From positions 62,001 to 126,000 of the forward strand of contig JAVJSD010000022.1 of assembly GCA_040219575.1 (NCBI GenBank): a stretch of 64,000 bases of DNA. The letters run 5' to 3'. The notes under the pieces were generated by a model. It ran no database searches. It saw only the letters and a list, made by a program, of their open reading frames with translations, and was not told the origin of the DNA. The position numbers and the translations under genes are program-made. Each line of letters opens with the position of its first letter. Position 1 is the stretch's first letter. Shown in pieces: positions 15,790 to 25,400 of this stretch. The DNA is from JAVJSD01 sp040219575. Its GTDB lineage: Bacteria; Planctomycetota; Planctomycetia; Pirellulales; Pirellulaceae.

Positions 15790-15882
15790 AAAATGACCAA
15801 TGACCAAATCCCAATGACCAATAAGCACTTCACGAAGTTGCTTTTTCATTAGTCTTTGGGATTCGGTCATTGGTCATTTGAA
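15790..15882. repeat. Inverted repeat of AATGACCAATGACC type
   Basis: Left arm AAATGACCAATGACCAAATC plus CC (15791-15812) and right arm (about 15859-15880) are almost exact reverse complements, with a short tandem CCAATGACC inside. It is notably AT-richer than its surroundings. It fits a non-autonomous mobile repeat (MITE-like) lodged between yicC and gmk. Confidence 0.85.
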
Positions 15883-15935
15883 GTTGACCCTGCGGTGAGA
15901 CGCCGCGTCGCGCATATTTCGTCGTCGTCAATCAA

Positions 15936-16517
15936 ATGAACGCAACCCCCGGCCGCCTCGTCATCATCTCCGGACCCTCCGGGGCGGGGAAATCGACGGT
16001 GCTCAGGCGTCTGCTGGCCGATTGTCCGCTGCCGCTGTCGATGAGCGTGTCGGCGACGACGCGCGCGCCCCGGGCCGGGGAGAAAGACGGTGAGAACTAC
16101 CACTTTCTCACCCACGAAGAGTTCAACCGCCGCCGCGACGCCGGCGATTTCCTGGAATACAAGGAGGTTTTCGGCCGCGGCGACTGGTACGGGACGCTGG
16201 CCCAGGAAGTCTCCACTGGCCTGGCGGCGGGTAAATGGGTTATTCTGGAGATCGACGTCGAAGGCACGCTCAGCGTCCTCCCGGCGCATCCCGACGCAAT
16301 CACCATCTTCCTCCACCCCGGCAGCCCCCAGGAACTGAAGCGCCGTCTGGTGGAGCGCGGCACCGAAACCGACGAGGCGATCCGTCGCCGCCTGGAGGTC
16401 GCGGCCCGAGAGCTGACCTTCATCGACCGCTACCGACACGAAGTGATCAACGACGACGTGGACGCCGCCGCCGCGCGAATTTGCGAAATACTGATCCAGG
16501 CACAACAGCATTCATGA
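15936..16517 (+). CDS. gmk: Guanylate kinase
   Basis: Phosphorylates GMP to GDP using ATP. The 193-residue protein has the P-loop GPSGAGKST (residues 13-21), the GMP-binding segment SMSVSATTRAPRAGEKDGEN with the following YHFLTHEEF, and the lid region RLVERGTETDEAIRRRL. Usual length. It is followed after 15 bases by rpoZ. Confidence 0.96.
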   Translation: MNATPGRLVIISGPSGAGKSTVLRRLLADCPLPLSMSVSATTRAPRAGEKDGENYHFLTHEEFNRRRDAGDFLEYKEVFGRGDWYGTLAQEVSTGLAAGKWVILEIDVEGTLSVLPAHPDAITIFLHPGSPQELKRRLVERGTETDEAIRRRLEVAARELTFIDRYRHEVINDDVDAAAARICEILIQAQQHS

Positions 16518-16532
16518 CCTCGAGGAGTTGCC

Positions 16533-16796
16533 ATGCACGAAGAGCTGAAGGAAGAACAGATCGTCAAGAAGGTGGGCGGACGCTTCAAACTGTCGACGCT
16601 GATTCAAAAGCGGTTGGTGCAGCTCAACGCCGGCAGCCGCCCGTTGGTCGACATGAACAGCGGCGACAAGATGGAGATCGTGCTGCAGGAGGTGCTGCAG
16701 GACAAGATCTTCCTCGACACGTCGAATGAAGTCCGCGTCACCGGTGAAATGCCCGGCCATGCCGAAGAGCCGGAGCTCGACCTGACGAATCTATGA
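16533..16796 (+). CDS. rpoZ: RNA polymerase omega subunit-like protein
   Basis: An 87-residue protein whose core (VGGRFKLSTLIQKRLVQLNA followed by GSRPLVD) matches the omega subunit, a small chaperone of RNA polymerase assembly. Position between gmk and coaC is the classical place for rpoZ. Its TGA overlaps the ATG of the next gene (ATGA). The C-terminal tail is short and acidic. Confidence 0.87.
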   Translation: MHEELKEEQIVKKVGGRFKLSTLIQKRLVQLNAGSRPLVDMNSGDKMEIVLQEVLQDKIFLDTSNEVRVTGEMPGHAEEPELDLTNL

Positions 16797-17332
16797 ACGG
16801 CGCCGAAGTGCTCATCGGCGTGACCGGCGGCATCGCCAGTTACAAGACGGCGGCGCTGGTCAGCAAGCTCGCCCAGGCCGGCGCGCACGTGACCGTCGCC
16901 ATGACCGACTCCGCGCGGCAATTCATCGGTACGGCCACCTTCGCCGCGTTGAGCGGACGGCCGGTGGCGACGAAGATCTTCGACGACCAGGCGACCCCGC
17001 TGGGAGCGCACATCACGCTCTCCCAGCGGGCCGACTTGTTCTGCATCGCGCCCGCCACCGCCAATTTTCTGGCCAAGGCCGCCGGCGGACTGGCCGATGA
17101 CCTGCTGACGACGCTGTACCTGTGTTGCACCTGTCCGGTGCTCGCGGCGCCGGCCATGAACTGCGAGATGTGGGAGAAGCCGGCCGTGCAGCGCAACGTG
17201 GCGCAGCTCCGCGCCGACGGCGTGCACATCGTCGATCCCGAAGCCGGTTGGCTCAGTTGCCGCCAACAAGGCGTCGGCCGCATGGCCGAACCCGAGACCA
17301 TCCTCGCCGCCATCGAGCAGCACCTCCCCTGA
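16793..17332 (+). CDS. coaC: Phosphopantothenoylcysteine decarboxylase (CoaC) flavoprotein
   Basis: A 179-residue HFCD-type flavoprotein that decarboxylates 4'-phosphopantothenoylcysteine on the way to coenzyme A. Landmarks: GVTGGIASYKTAALVS near the N-terminus, the active-site region LAAPAMNCEMWEKPAVQRN, and a substrate clamp Cys in GWLSCRQQGVGRM. Only the decarboxylase half is present: most bacteria fuse it to the synthetase (CoaB), but the frame stops right after the decarboxylase domain and no CoaB follows, so CoaB must be elsewhere. The start overlaps the rpoZ stop by four bases. Confidence 0.9.
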   Translation: MNGAEVLIGVTGGIASYKTAALVSKLAQAGAHVTVAMTDSARQFIGTATFAALSGRPVATKIFDDQATPLGAHITLSQRADLFCIAPATANFLAKAAGGLADDLLTTLYLCCTCPVLAAPAMNCEMWEKPAVQRNVAQLRADGVHIVDPEAGWLSCRQQGVGRMAEPETILAAIEQHLP

Positions 17333-17406
17333 TCGCCATGTCCACGGATCGCCATTCGTGGGTTATTCAAGTGGCAAGCCCTTTCCTCCTCCGCGCTCCT
17401 GCCGCC

Positions 17407-19383
17407 ATGACCAAGTCCAATCTGTTCGACACCGCCGATTCGGTCTTCGACATCCAGACCAGCGCCGTCGGCCCGCAAGGCGAACTGCCGATCACCGACG
17501 AGATGCTCCGCAACGCTCCCAGCGGCGAACTGTTCGGCATGACGCAGAACGCCGGCATGGGCTGGAAGCCGGAAGATATGCTCGGGCCGCAGTTCCTGCT
17601 GCTCAGCACGCAAGGCGGGGTGCGCGCCGAAGACGGTTCGCCGATCGCGCTCGGCTACCACACCGGCCACTGGGAGGTCGGGCTGCTGGTGCAGGCGGCG
17701 GCGCGGCAACTGAAGCATCTCGGCGGGGTGCCGTTTGCGGCCTTCTGCAGCGATCCCTGCGACGGGCGAACGCAGGGCACGACCGGCATGTTCGACAGCC
17801 TGCCGTATCGCAATGATGCGGCCGTTGTGTTTCGGCGGCTGATCCGCTCGCTCCCCACGCGGCGCGGCGTGCTGGGCGTGGCGACTTGCGACAAGGGCCT
17901 GCCCGCCATGATGATCGCCCTGGCCGGCATGCCGGACTTGCCAAGCGTGATCGTGCCCGGCGGCGTCTCGCTGCCGCCGACCGAAGGCGAAGACGCCGGC
18001 AAAGTGCAGACGATCGGGGCTCGCTACGTACACGGCGAAATCACGCTGCACGACGCCGCGGTGGCGGGCTGCGCCGCCTGCGCCACGCCGGGCGGTGGCT
18101 GCCAGTTCCTGGGCACCGCCGCCACTTCGCAGGTCGTGGCCGAGGCGATGGGGCTTTCGATGCCGCATTCGGCGCTGGCCCCCAGCGGACAGCCGATCTG
18201 GCTCGACATGGCCGCCCGCAGCGCGCAGGCGCTGTGGGACATTTCCGAACGCGGTCTCAAATCGCGCGACATCCTCACCGACGCTTCAATCCGCAATGCC
18301 ATGGCGGTCCACGCCGCCTGCGGCGGTTCGACCAACCTGCTGCTGCACATCCCCGCGGTCGCCTTTGCGGCGGGGCTGAAACGCCCCACGATCGAAGATT
18401 GGAACGACATCAACCGGCGGGTGCCGCGGTTCGTCGATGTGCTGCCCAACGGCCCCACGAATCATCCCACCGTGCGCGTCTTTCTGGCGGGCGGCGTGCC
18501 GGAAGTGATGCTGCACCTGCGCGGCCTGGGGCTGCTCGACGAGAGCGTGCTGACGGTGACCGGCCAACCGCTGGGCGACGTGCTGGCGGCCTGGGAGACG
18601 AGCGAGCGGCGCGGTCGGTTGCGTGAGCTGTTGCAAGAGCGCGACGGCGTCGATCCCGACGATGTGATCATCCCGCCGGCGGAAGCGCGGCGCCGCGGCC
18701 TGACCAGCACCGTCTGCTTCCCGATTGGCAACCTCTGTCCCGAGGGCTCGGTCATCAAGGCCACCTCGATCGATCCCACGGTGGTCGACGACGACGGCGT
18801 CTATCGCAAAACCGGCCCGGCCCGCGTGTTCACCCGCGAGCGCGACGCCATCGCCGCCATCAAGGGGCAGTCCGATCCGCCGGTCAAGCCGGGCGACGTG
18901 CTGGTGTTGATCGGCCGCGGTCCGATGGGCTCGGGCATGGAGGAGACCTACCAGATCACGTCGGCCCTGAAGTTCCTGAAGTGGGGCAAGGAAGTGGCCG
19001 TGGTGACCGACGCCCGGTTCTCCGGCGTGAGCACCGGCGCCTGCATCGGCCACGTCGGCCCGGAAGCGCTGGCCGACGGACCGATCGGCCGCGTCCGCGA
19101 CGGCGACATCGTGCGAATTGTCGTCGATCGCAACAACCTCACCGGTTCGGTCGACCTGGTTGGCGACGGCCAGCGCGAGTTCACGCCCGAGGAAGGCGCG
19201 CAGGTGTTGGCTTCTCGACCGCCGCGCGAGGGCCTGCACAGCGACGACCAGCTACCCGCCGACACGCGGCTGTGGGCGGCGCTGCAGCGCGTCGGCGGCG
19301 GCACGTGGGGCGGTTGCGTGTACGACGTCGACCGCATCGTCGAAGTCCTCGCCGCCGGCGAAAAGGCCCTCCGCGAACAGTGA
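17407..19383 (+). CDS. YjhG/YagF-type D-xylonate (sugar-acid) dehydratase
   Basis: IlvD/Edd superfamily dehydratase, 658 residues, closest in pattern to Escherichia coli YjhG and YagF, which dehydrate D-xylonate to 2-keto-3-deoxy-xylonate. Characteristic blocks: PSGELFGMTQNAGMGW, SDPCDGRTQGTTGMFDSLPY, ATCDKGLPAMMIALAG, ACATPGGGCQFLGTA and DARFSGVSTGACIGHVGPEA. Cys118, Cys161 and Cys232 are the likely iron-sulfur ligands. Length agrees with YjhG. ATG 17407 aligns with the family start; the frame is open further upstream over coaC. No sugar-acid transporter or aldolase is next to it, so the real substrate is an inference. Confidence 0.9.
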   Translation: MTKSNLFDTADSVFDIQTSAVGPQGELPITDEMLRNAPSGELFGMTQNAGMGWKPEDMLGPQFLLLSTQGGVRAEDGSPIALGYHTGHWEVGLLVQAAARQLKHLGGVPFAAFCSDPCDGRTQGTTGMFDSLPYRNDAAVVFRRLIRSLPTRRGVLGVATCDKGLPAMMIALAGMPDLPSVIVPGGVSLPPTEGEDAGKVQTIGARYVHGEITLHDAAVAGCAACATPGGGCQFLGTAATSQVVAEAMGLSMPHSALAPSGQPIWLDMAARSAQALWDISERGLKSRDILTDASIRNAMAVHAACGGSTNLLLHIPAVAFAAGLKRPTIEDWNDINRRVPRFVDVLPNGPTNHPTVRVFLAGGVPEVMLHLRGLGLLDESVLTVTGQPLGDVLAAWETSERRGRLRELLQERDGVDPDDVIIPPAEARRRGLTSTVCFPIGNLCPEGSVIKATSIDPTVVDDDGVYRKTGPARVFTRERDAIAAIKGQSDPPVKPGDVLVLIGRGPMGSGMEETYQITSALKFLKWGKEVAVVTDARFSGVSTGACIGHVGPEALADGPIGRVRDGDIVRIVVDRNNLTGSVDLVGDGQREFTPEEGAQVLASRPPREGLHSDDQLPADTRLWAALQRVGGGTWGGCVYDVDRIVEVLAAGEKALREQ

Positions 19384-19393
19384 CGCCGTCTGT

Positions 19394-19490
19394 CGTAGCA
19401 TGGCCGCCCTCGGCCGTGGGTTCGTGTCGCCGCTCGATGGCCCGACGTTGTTCCGGCTCCCGTCCACGGGCCAGGGGGCCCATGCTACGG
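19394..19490. repeat. Long imperfect palindrome between convergent genes
   Basis: Left end CGTAGCATGGCCGCCCTCGG followed by CCGTGG, right end CCACGGGCCAGGGGGCCCAT followed by GCTACGG. It fills the gap between the dehydratase and threonine synthase genes and could fold into a long stem, possibly stopping transcription from both sides. Confidence 0.8.
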
Positions 19491-19493
19491 AAG

Positions 19494-20579
19494 TTACGCG
19501 CCGACGTACGCCGCCACGTCGCCCATCTCCAACAGCGGCGCCTGCCGGCCGGCCAGCATCCGCTCGACTGACGGCATGTCCTTGAAGCCGGAGCCGGTCA
19601 CCAGGCAAACGACCGTCGCGTTGCGATCGACTTCGCCCGCCGCCACGGCCCGCAGCGCGGCCGCCACGCTGATCGCCCCGGCCGGTTCGCTGAAGACGCC
19701 CTCATCCGCAGCCAATCGCCGCTGCGCTTCCCAAGTGGCGTCGTCGGGAACGAGGTGACCGGTTCCACCTGAGGCGCGGCAGGCGGGAATCACCTCGTCG
19801 CCGTCGACCACGCTCGCCACCTGCAAGCCGCTCACCTTCGACGTGCACTGTACCGGCTGCGCCTTCTCGGCGCCCTCTCGAAGCGGACCGGCGATGGTGT
19901 TGTTCCCCTCGGGCTGCACGCATTCGACGCGCGCCGAACGCTCGACCTTGCCGGCAGAAAGCAATTTGGCGTAGCCCTCGGCGACCGCCAGCGCCAGTCC
20001 TCCTCCGCCCGCGGGACAGAAGACGTGATCGATCGGGCCGTCGTGCTGTTCGGCCAGTTCACAAGCCACGGATCGCACGCCGCCCATGCCGCGCGGGCTG
20101 TAGCGGAACGCGCTGATCTGCAACTGCGCGTCGTCGGCCGAGGCGGCTTCCTCCAGCGCGGCGAACACCACCTTCGTCACTTCGGGATCCAGTCCGAAGC
20201 CGCGGACCCGAAAGATATCGGCCCCGTAGGCCAGCATCTGCAGCAGTTTGGCCTCGGGCGCCGTTTCGACGATGGCGATCTTGCAGGCGATGCCGGCCGC
20301 GGCGGTGTAGGCGGCCAATGCGGCGCCGGTGTTGCCGCTGCTGGTGGCGATGCAGCGTCGCTTGCCGTCGGCCGCCATGTGCGAGACGGCCGCCGCCGCG
20401 AAGCGGTCCTTATACGAACCGCTGGGATTGACCATCTCCAGCTTGAACCACAGGTTCGTCATGCCGGCCGCCGGCCCGATGCTGCGCGACCGCACCAGCG
20501 GCGTGTCGCCTTCGCCGAGGGTGAGGCGGTGCGGTTGTGCAACGGAATCGAAAACGTCGGCGTGGCGCCAGATGCTCAT
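19494..20579 (-). CDS. thrC: Threonine synthase
   Basis: PLP enzyme that converts O-phosphohomoserine to threonine. The 361-residue protein has the lysine that binds PLP (Lys57 in NPSGSYKDRF), the phosphate-binding loop SSGNTGAALAAY, an FCPAGGGGLALAVAEGYAKL glycine loop and a C-terminal VVCLVTGSGFKDM. It belongs to the shorter, diaminopimelate/cysteine-synthase-like group rather than the long E. coli type. The frame is open upstream to 21656, but that part is antisense to the RraA-like gene, so the start is placed at ATG 20579, where the family begins (MSIWRHADVF). It is transcribed away from its neighbours. Confidence 0.9.
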   Translation of the reverse strand: MSIWRHADVFDSVAQPHRLTLGEGDTPLVRSRSIGPAAGMTNLWFKLEMVNPSGSYKDRFAAAAVSHMAADGKRRCIATSSGNTGAALAAYTAAAGIACKIAIVETAPEAKLLQMLAYGADIFRVRGFGLDPEVTKVVFAALEEAASADDAQLQISAFRYSPRGMGGVRSVACELAEQHDGPIDHVFCPAGGGGLALAVAEGYAKLLSAGKVERSARVECVQPEGNNTIAGPLREGAEKAQPVQCTSKVSGLQVASVVDGDEVIPACRASGGTGHLVPDDATWEAQRRLAADEGVFSEPAGAISVAAALRAVAAGEVDRNATVVCLVTGSGFKDMPSVERMLAGRQAPLLEMGDVAAYVGA

Positions 20580-20825
20580 GGTGGGTGTCGGGGTGGTAAG
20601 TGGCGGTGGGCTGGGAGTGTTGAAGGCGGGCGCCAACCAACGTACGACGGACGTCCTCTTCCGTCGAGTCGGCGAGCGCAAAAAAGCGAAGTGATCGTAA
20701 ACATGAACGTCCGTCGCCCAATGCGGTGTTTGTTGATTCGGTCTGGCCGCCCATCCTGCCACGACTTCGATTACAATTTCGCGAAGCAAATCCCCGCCCC
20801 AAAATCCACCCACCGTACGAAAGCC

Positions 20826-21491
20826 ATGTCCGCCACGCCTGCCGAAATCACCCTGCCGATGATTCGCGAGTCGCTGTACAGCGCGGTCCTGTGCGACGCG
20901 CTCGACGCCATGGGATTCACCAGCCAATCGCCCCGCGCCCGCTTGGCGCCGATGACCGGCGACTTCGTGCTGGTGGGTCGCTGCCGCACGTCGCTGTGGG
21001 CCGACATGTTCCACGTCGATCCGCAGCCTTACGAACTTGAGTTGATCGCTGTTGACAGTTGCCAGGCCGACGACGTGCTGATCGCGGCCGCCGGCGGATC
21101 GATGCGGAGCGGCATCTGGGGCGAACTGCTCTCGACCGCGGCGCGCAACCGCGGCTGCGTGGGGGCGATCGTCGACGGCGCCGTCCGCGACACCCGGCAG
21201 ATGACGCAAATGCAATTCCCCGTCTTCGCCCGCGGCCACTGCATCTACGACAGTCAGAACCGCCAGCGGGTGATCGATCTCGACGTGCCGGTCGAGATCG
21301 ACGGCGTGATCTTCTCGCCCGGCGACCTGGTGCTGGCCGACAGCGACGGCGTGGTGGTCGTGCCGCGCAAGGTGGAGCAGGAGGCGGTCCGCCGCGCCTG
21401 GGAGAAAGTGCACGCCGAAAACATCACCCGCGACGCCATCCGCGACGGCATGAAAGCCACCGACGCCTACGCCAAGTACGGCGTGTTGTAG
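20826..21491 (+). CDS. RraA-like family protein
   Basis: A 221-residue member of the RraA / HMG aldolase-like family. It has the substrate-site block GSMRSGIWGELLSTAARNRG and the following GAIVDGAVRDTRQM (the G-x20-R-D pattern where Arg and Asp hold substrate and metal in 4-hydroxy-4-methyl-2-oxoglutarate aldolases). So an aldolase or decarboxylase for a small keto acid is plausible; a role as RNase E regulator is less likely in this lineage. It starts divergently to thrC, 246 bases away, and a TACAAT box lies at 20772-20777 ahead of the ATG. Confidence 0.85.
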   Translation: MSATPAEITLPMIRESLYSAVLCDALDAMGFTSQSPRARLAPMTGDFVLVGRCRTSLWADMFHVDPQPYELELIAVDSCQADDVLIAAAGGSMRSGIWGELLSTAARNRGCVGAIVDGAVRDTRQMTQMQFPVFARGHCIYDSQNRQRVIDLDVPVEIDGVIFSPGDLVLADSDGVVVVPRKVEQEAVRRAWEKVHAENITRDAIRDGMKATDAYAKYGVL

Positions 21492-21636
21492 GGATGATGT
21501 TCGACGATTCACGGCCACGATCGGACTGGCCATGACAATCGGACGACGGTTTTGGCCGAGGCAACACCCTCCGGCGCCGCGACTGCTGCGGTCGACGGTC
21601 ATTTCCAATCGCCCAGGATGGCCTTGCGGCGGCATA

Positions 21637-21664
21637 TTGAAACGCCGAACGGGCAAGCTACAAT
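21637..21664 (+). promoter_or_regulatory. Putative sigma-70-type promoter of the MarR gene
   Basis: TTGAAA (21637-21642), a 16-base spacer and TACAAT (21659-21664) precede the MarR start codon at 21706. The boxes fit the housekeeping consensus reasonably well; there is no test of activity. Confidence 0.45.
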
Positions 21665-21705
21665 CGAAGGATATTTAATCCGTGTACCCATAAAACGAAA
21701 ACGCG

Positions 21706-22212
21706 ATGTCTGCTCCCTACCGGGAATCGCTGCCGATGCGCCTTCGGGCCGCCTATTTCGCGCTGCATCGGCACTCGAATCGGCACTTCCTGCAGTTCGA
21801 CACCACGGCCGATCAGTACGTGCTGCTCTCGTACCTGGCCGAGGAGGACGGCGTCACGCAGCAGGAGCTGGCGCGGCGGTGTTCGTCCGATCCGCGGACG
21901 ATCGGCACGATGATCGATCTGCTCGAGACGAAAGGTTGGGTCGAGAGGCGTCCGCATCCGGCCGACCGCCGGGCGTGGCTGGTCTGCTTGACCCGCACCG
22001 GCCGCACGCGGCAGGCGGAGCTGCGGCAGAACTCGGAAGCGATCCGCGACACGCTCCGTAGCGTGTTGGAGCCGGAAGAGATGGAAGTCGTGCTCGCGGC
22101 GCTCGACAAGTTGGCTGGTGCGTTCGCCAGTCCGACGGCGGATGCGGCCGCGGAAGGGACTCGGCCGAAACCGAAGCGGCATCGAAAACGAACCCCAGCC
22201 GTCAAGTCATGA
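21706..22212 (+). CDS. MarR family transcriptional regulator
   Basis: A 168-residue winged-helix regulator. The recognition part is DGVTQQELARRCSSDPRTIG, followed by the wing ERRPHPADRRAWLVCLT with the conserved D-R motif. The C-terminus is lengthened by a basic tail (RPKPKRHRKRTPAVKS) that may add unspecific DNA binding. Such proteins usually answer to small aromatic ligands and control a neighbouring gene; here the candidates are the RraA-like gene upstream and the DUF4838 gene downstream, both on the same strand, but no operator was identified. Confidence 0.9.
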   Translation: MSAPYRESLPMRLRAAYFALHRHSNRHFLQFDTTADQYVLLSYLAEEDGVTQQELARRCSSDPRTIGTMIDLLETKGWVERRPHPADRRAWLVCLTRTGRTRQAELRQNSEAIRDTLRSVLEPEEMEVVLAALDKLAGAFASPTADAAAEGTRPKPKRHRKRTPAVKS

Positions 22213-22257
22213 ATGGCCCTGTCAGTATCGCTCATGAGACGACGTTGATTACCACCC

Positions 22258-22320
22258 TCCCTTGCTCGCGCAACGGGCTCGGGTGCATGCATGCGGCGAG
22301 CCCGTTGCACCAGCAAGGGA
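22258..22320. repeat. Imperfect palindrome (CCCTTGCTGG family), copy 2
   Basis: Ends are TCCCTTGCTCGCGCAACGGG and CCCGTTGCACCAGCAAGGGA, reverse complements apart from two changes, around a GCATGCATGC centre. It lies between the MarR gene and the DUF4838 gene. Same family as 11129-11187 and 36436-36492. Confidence 0.9.
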
Positions 22321-22412
22321 GTCCGCGAGACCAGCTTTGAAACCGCAAGAAACAATAGACGACTCCTTTAGCCGCCAGCGTCGATGAACCCTCCCTCGAA
22401 AGTCCCACCGAA

Positions 22413-25400
22413 ATGACACGCCAACGAACTTTTCTCGCAAAGCTCTCCCTGTTGCTCACGATCGGCGCGCTGTGTGCATCCGCCCGCGCCGCCGAGAAGT
22501 TTCTGGTGAAAGACGGAAAGGCGAACGCCGAAATCGTCATCGCCGAGAATCCGCCTCGCTCGACGCGCTTCGCCGCCTTCGACCTGCAAACGTATGTCGA
22601 AAAAATCAGCGGGGCGAAGCTGCCGATCGCGACCGCGCCGCATGCCGACGTGCCGCTGAAGATCTACGTCGGACAAAGTCCGCATACGGAGAAGCTGGGC
22701 GTCACCGACGAAGGCCTGAAATACGGCGCCTACCGCATCGTCTCGGGCGACGACTGGCTGGCGCTGATCGGCGACGATGCCGATTTCGTCCCCCGCGAGC
22801 CGTGGGCCAAAAACAACGGCGATCGCGCCAGCGGCTGGCTGCAGCGCGAGTGGGAGAAGGTCGCCGGCGAACCGACCGGCGCCCCCAACGGCGGCATGTA
22901 CAAGAACCGCACCTGGATGACGGGCGTGGCGCTGCCTGCGGACGCCCCCAAGCCGAGCCGCGATGAAATGCTGGAACTGTGGGGCTTCGACGAACGCGGT
23001 TCCTTCAACGCGGTGTGCGGGTTTCTCCGCGGCCTGGGCGTTCGCTGGTACCTGCCGGGCGAACTGGGCGAGGTTGTGCCGCGAAGGGATTCGATCCCGC
23101 TGCCGGAAATCGACGAAACGGTGAAGCCGGATTTTGAAGTCCGCCGCTTCAACGTGCGCTTCTCCACCGCCAGCGACGCCACCACCCGCTGGGCGATGCG
23201 GTTGGGCATGCGCGATCCGTACGGGCTGATGGTGGCCCACGGCATGCACAACATGACGCAAACCGACACGATCCTCCGCGAACACCCCGACTGGTTCGCG
23301 ATGTATGGCGGCCGGCGCGACAACCAGCCCGGCGAGCGGCTCAACCATCTCTGCTACAGCAACAAGGAGTTGTTCGACGCCACGGTCCGCTGGGCGCGGG
23401 CGCAGTTCGACCAGTACGACTACGAATCGGTCTCGATCATGCCGCCCGACGCCTACATCTCCATCTGCCAGTGCCCGTTGTGTCAGGGGAAGGATTCGCC
23501 GGAGCGCGGCTCGCGGGGCAAACTGTCGAACCACGTGTGGGATTTCGTCAACCGCGTGGCCAAGGAGGTGCGCAAGACGCATCCGGAAAAGAAGATCGTC
23601 TGCTGCGCCTACGGGGCGAACACCGCCCCGCCCACCAACATCGACCGTCTCGAGCCGAACGTGCAGGTGGTGATCGTCGGCGGCCGCCGTCCGCGCAGCA
23701 CCCTTCCCGAGCAGCGAGAAGAGATCCGCCAATTGCGCAACGGCTGGGCGGCCAAGACGCAGCTGCCGCTGATGGTGTTCGAGAACTACCCCATCACTGA
23801 TCGCGGCTTCTACCTGCCGGCGTTCGTGGCCCGCACCATCGGCGAGAGCATCAACGCCACCAAGGGCGTCTCGCGCGGCGAGGACATCTGGCTCAGCTTC
23901 GGCCGCGACTTCGACACCAAGGATGTCGGCTTCAATCACTTCCAGGTGTATTTCACCGCCCGCATGTACTGGGGCGGTCCGCAGCAGGACGTGACGGCCA
24001 TGCTCGAGGAGTACTGCCGGCTGTTCTACGGCCCGGCCGGCGAGCCAATGCTGTCCTTCTTCAACTACTGCGAAGACAACTGGCAGGACATGGAGCAGGA
24101 CAAGGCGAAGGTCGACCAGGCGCTGGCGCTGTTCGCGGCCGCCAAGTCGCGGGCCGACGCCGATTCGATTTACGGCCGTCGTCTGGCGCTGATCGACGAG
24201 TTTCTGCAGACGCTCCGCAGCAAGAGCGCGCAGCTCGGCAAGAAGCGCGGCCCCGTGCCGAAACTGCGGACCGTGTGGGACGCCGACGGCATCCAGATCG
24301 ACGGCAAGCTCGACGACGAGTACTGGCAAAACTGCCCCGTCGCGGCGACGTGCAGCTTCCGGGAGTTGCAGACCGGCCGACCGGCGGTGTTCGGCACCTC
24401 GGTCAAGAGCGGCTGGAGCCGGAGCGGGGATCTGTACTTCGCGATCCGCTGCGAAGAGAATCCCGGCGAGCCGCTGAACATCGCCACCACCAAGCCGGGC
24501 GATCAGGCGCTGTGGTACGGCGACGTGGTTGAGATTCTGCTGGAGACCGATTCGCATTCGTACTACCAGATCGCGGTCAATCCGGCCGGCGTGCTGTTGG
24601 ATCTCGATCGCGGCGCCGACAAGAGCTCCTGGTACGACTGGAGCAGCCAGGCGGAAGTCGCCACGCACGTGGCCGACGATCACTGGATCGTCGAGATCCG
24701 CATCCCCGTGACCGACGACCAGAACGATCCGCTCAACCAGGTGATTGGCCGCAAGCCGAGCGCCAGCCTGCCGTGGCACATCAACCTCTGCCGTCAGCGG
24801 ATCCGCCAGCACGGCACGGAGCTGTCCGGCTTCTCGCCCACCGGCGCGCCGGCTTTCCACAAGGTGATGAAGTTCGCCCACTTTTACGACGGCCGCTCGC
24901 AGCAGTTCGAGCACGACGAGGCGGAAGACGACTACCTGCGTGCTCGCAACGAGGCCGAACAAAAGAATCGCGGAGATACGCGAACTGAAGCACTCGAGGC
25001 TTTCGTAAACTTGGCCAGTCGCGACAAGCTGAGCGACTTCCAGAAGTGCGACGCCCTGGAACAGGCCGCCGCCGTCGCCCGAGCGATCAACGACTATGAG
25101 CGCGCCGACAAGATCGCCTTGCAGGCGCCGATCGAGGCCGTGGCGAAGACGATCCGCATGCAAAACTTGCTCACGCAGCGGAAGTCGGCCGAATTGGTCG
25201 AGCAGTACGCGGCGGAGGATCTCTCCAAGTGGCCGTTCTGGAACGCGGGCGAGGCGTACTTCACCCGCGGCCGGGCGTATGTACAGACGGGCGACGGACG
25301 GAAGGCCGAGGCCGACCTGAAAGCGGCGCTGCCGCTGACGCCCGACAACCGCACGCAACTCAGCATCCTGCGCACGTTGGGCGACAACCGCGAGCGGAAT

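Noticed and set aside
20580..21656. N-terminal 359-residue extension of the threonine synthase frame
   Set aside because: It is antisense to the RraA-like gene and family members start at MSIWRHADVF.
22368..25358. Open frame of 996 residues on the minus strand
   Set aside because: Antisense to the first DUF4838 gene; the translated sequence is a low-information mix of Arg, Val, Leu and Ala.
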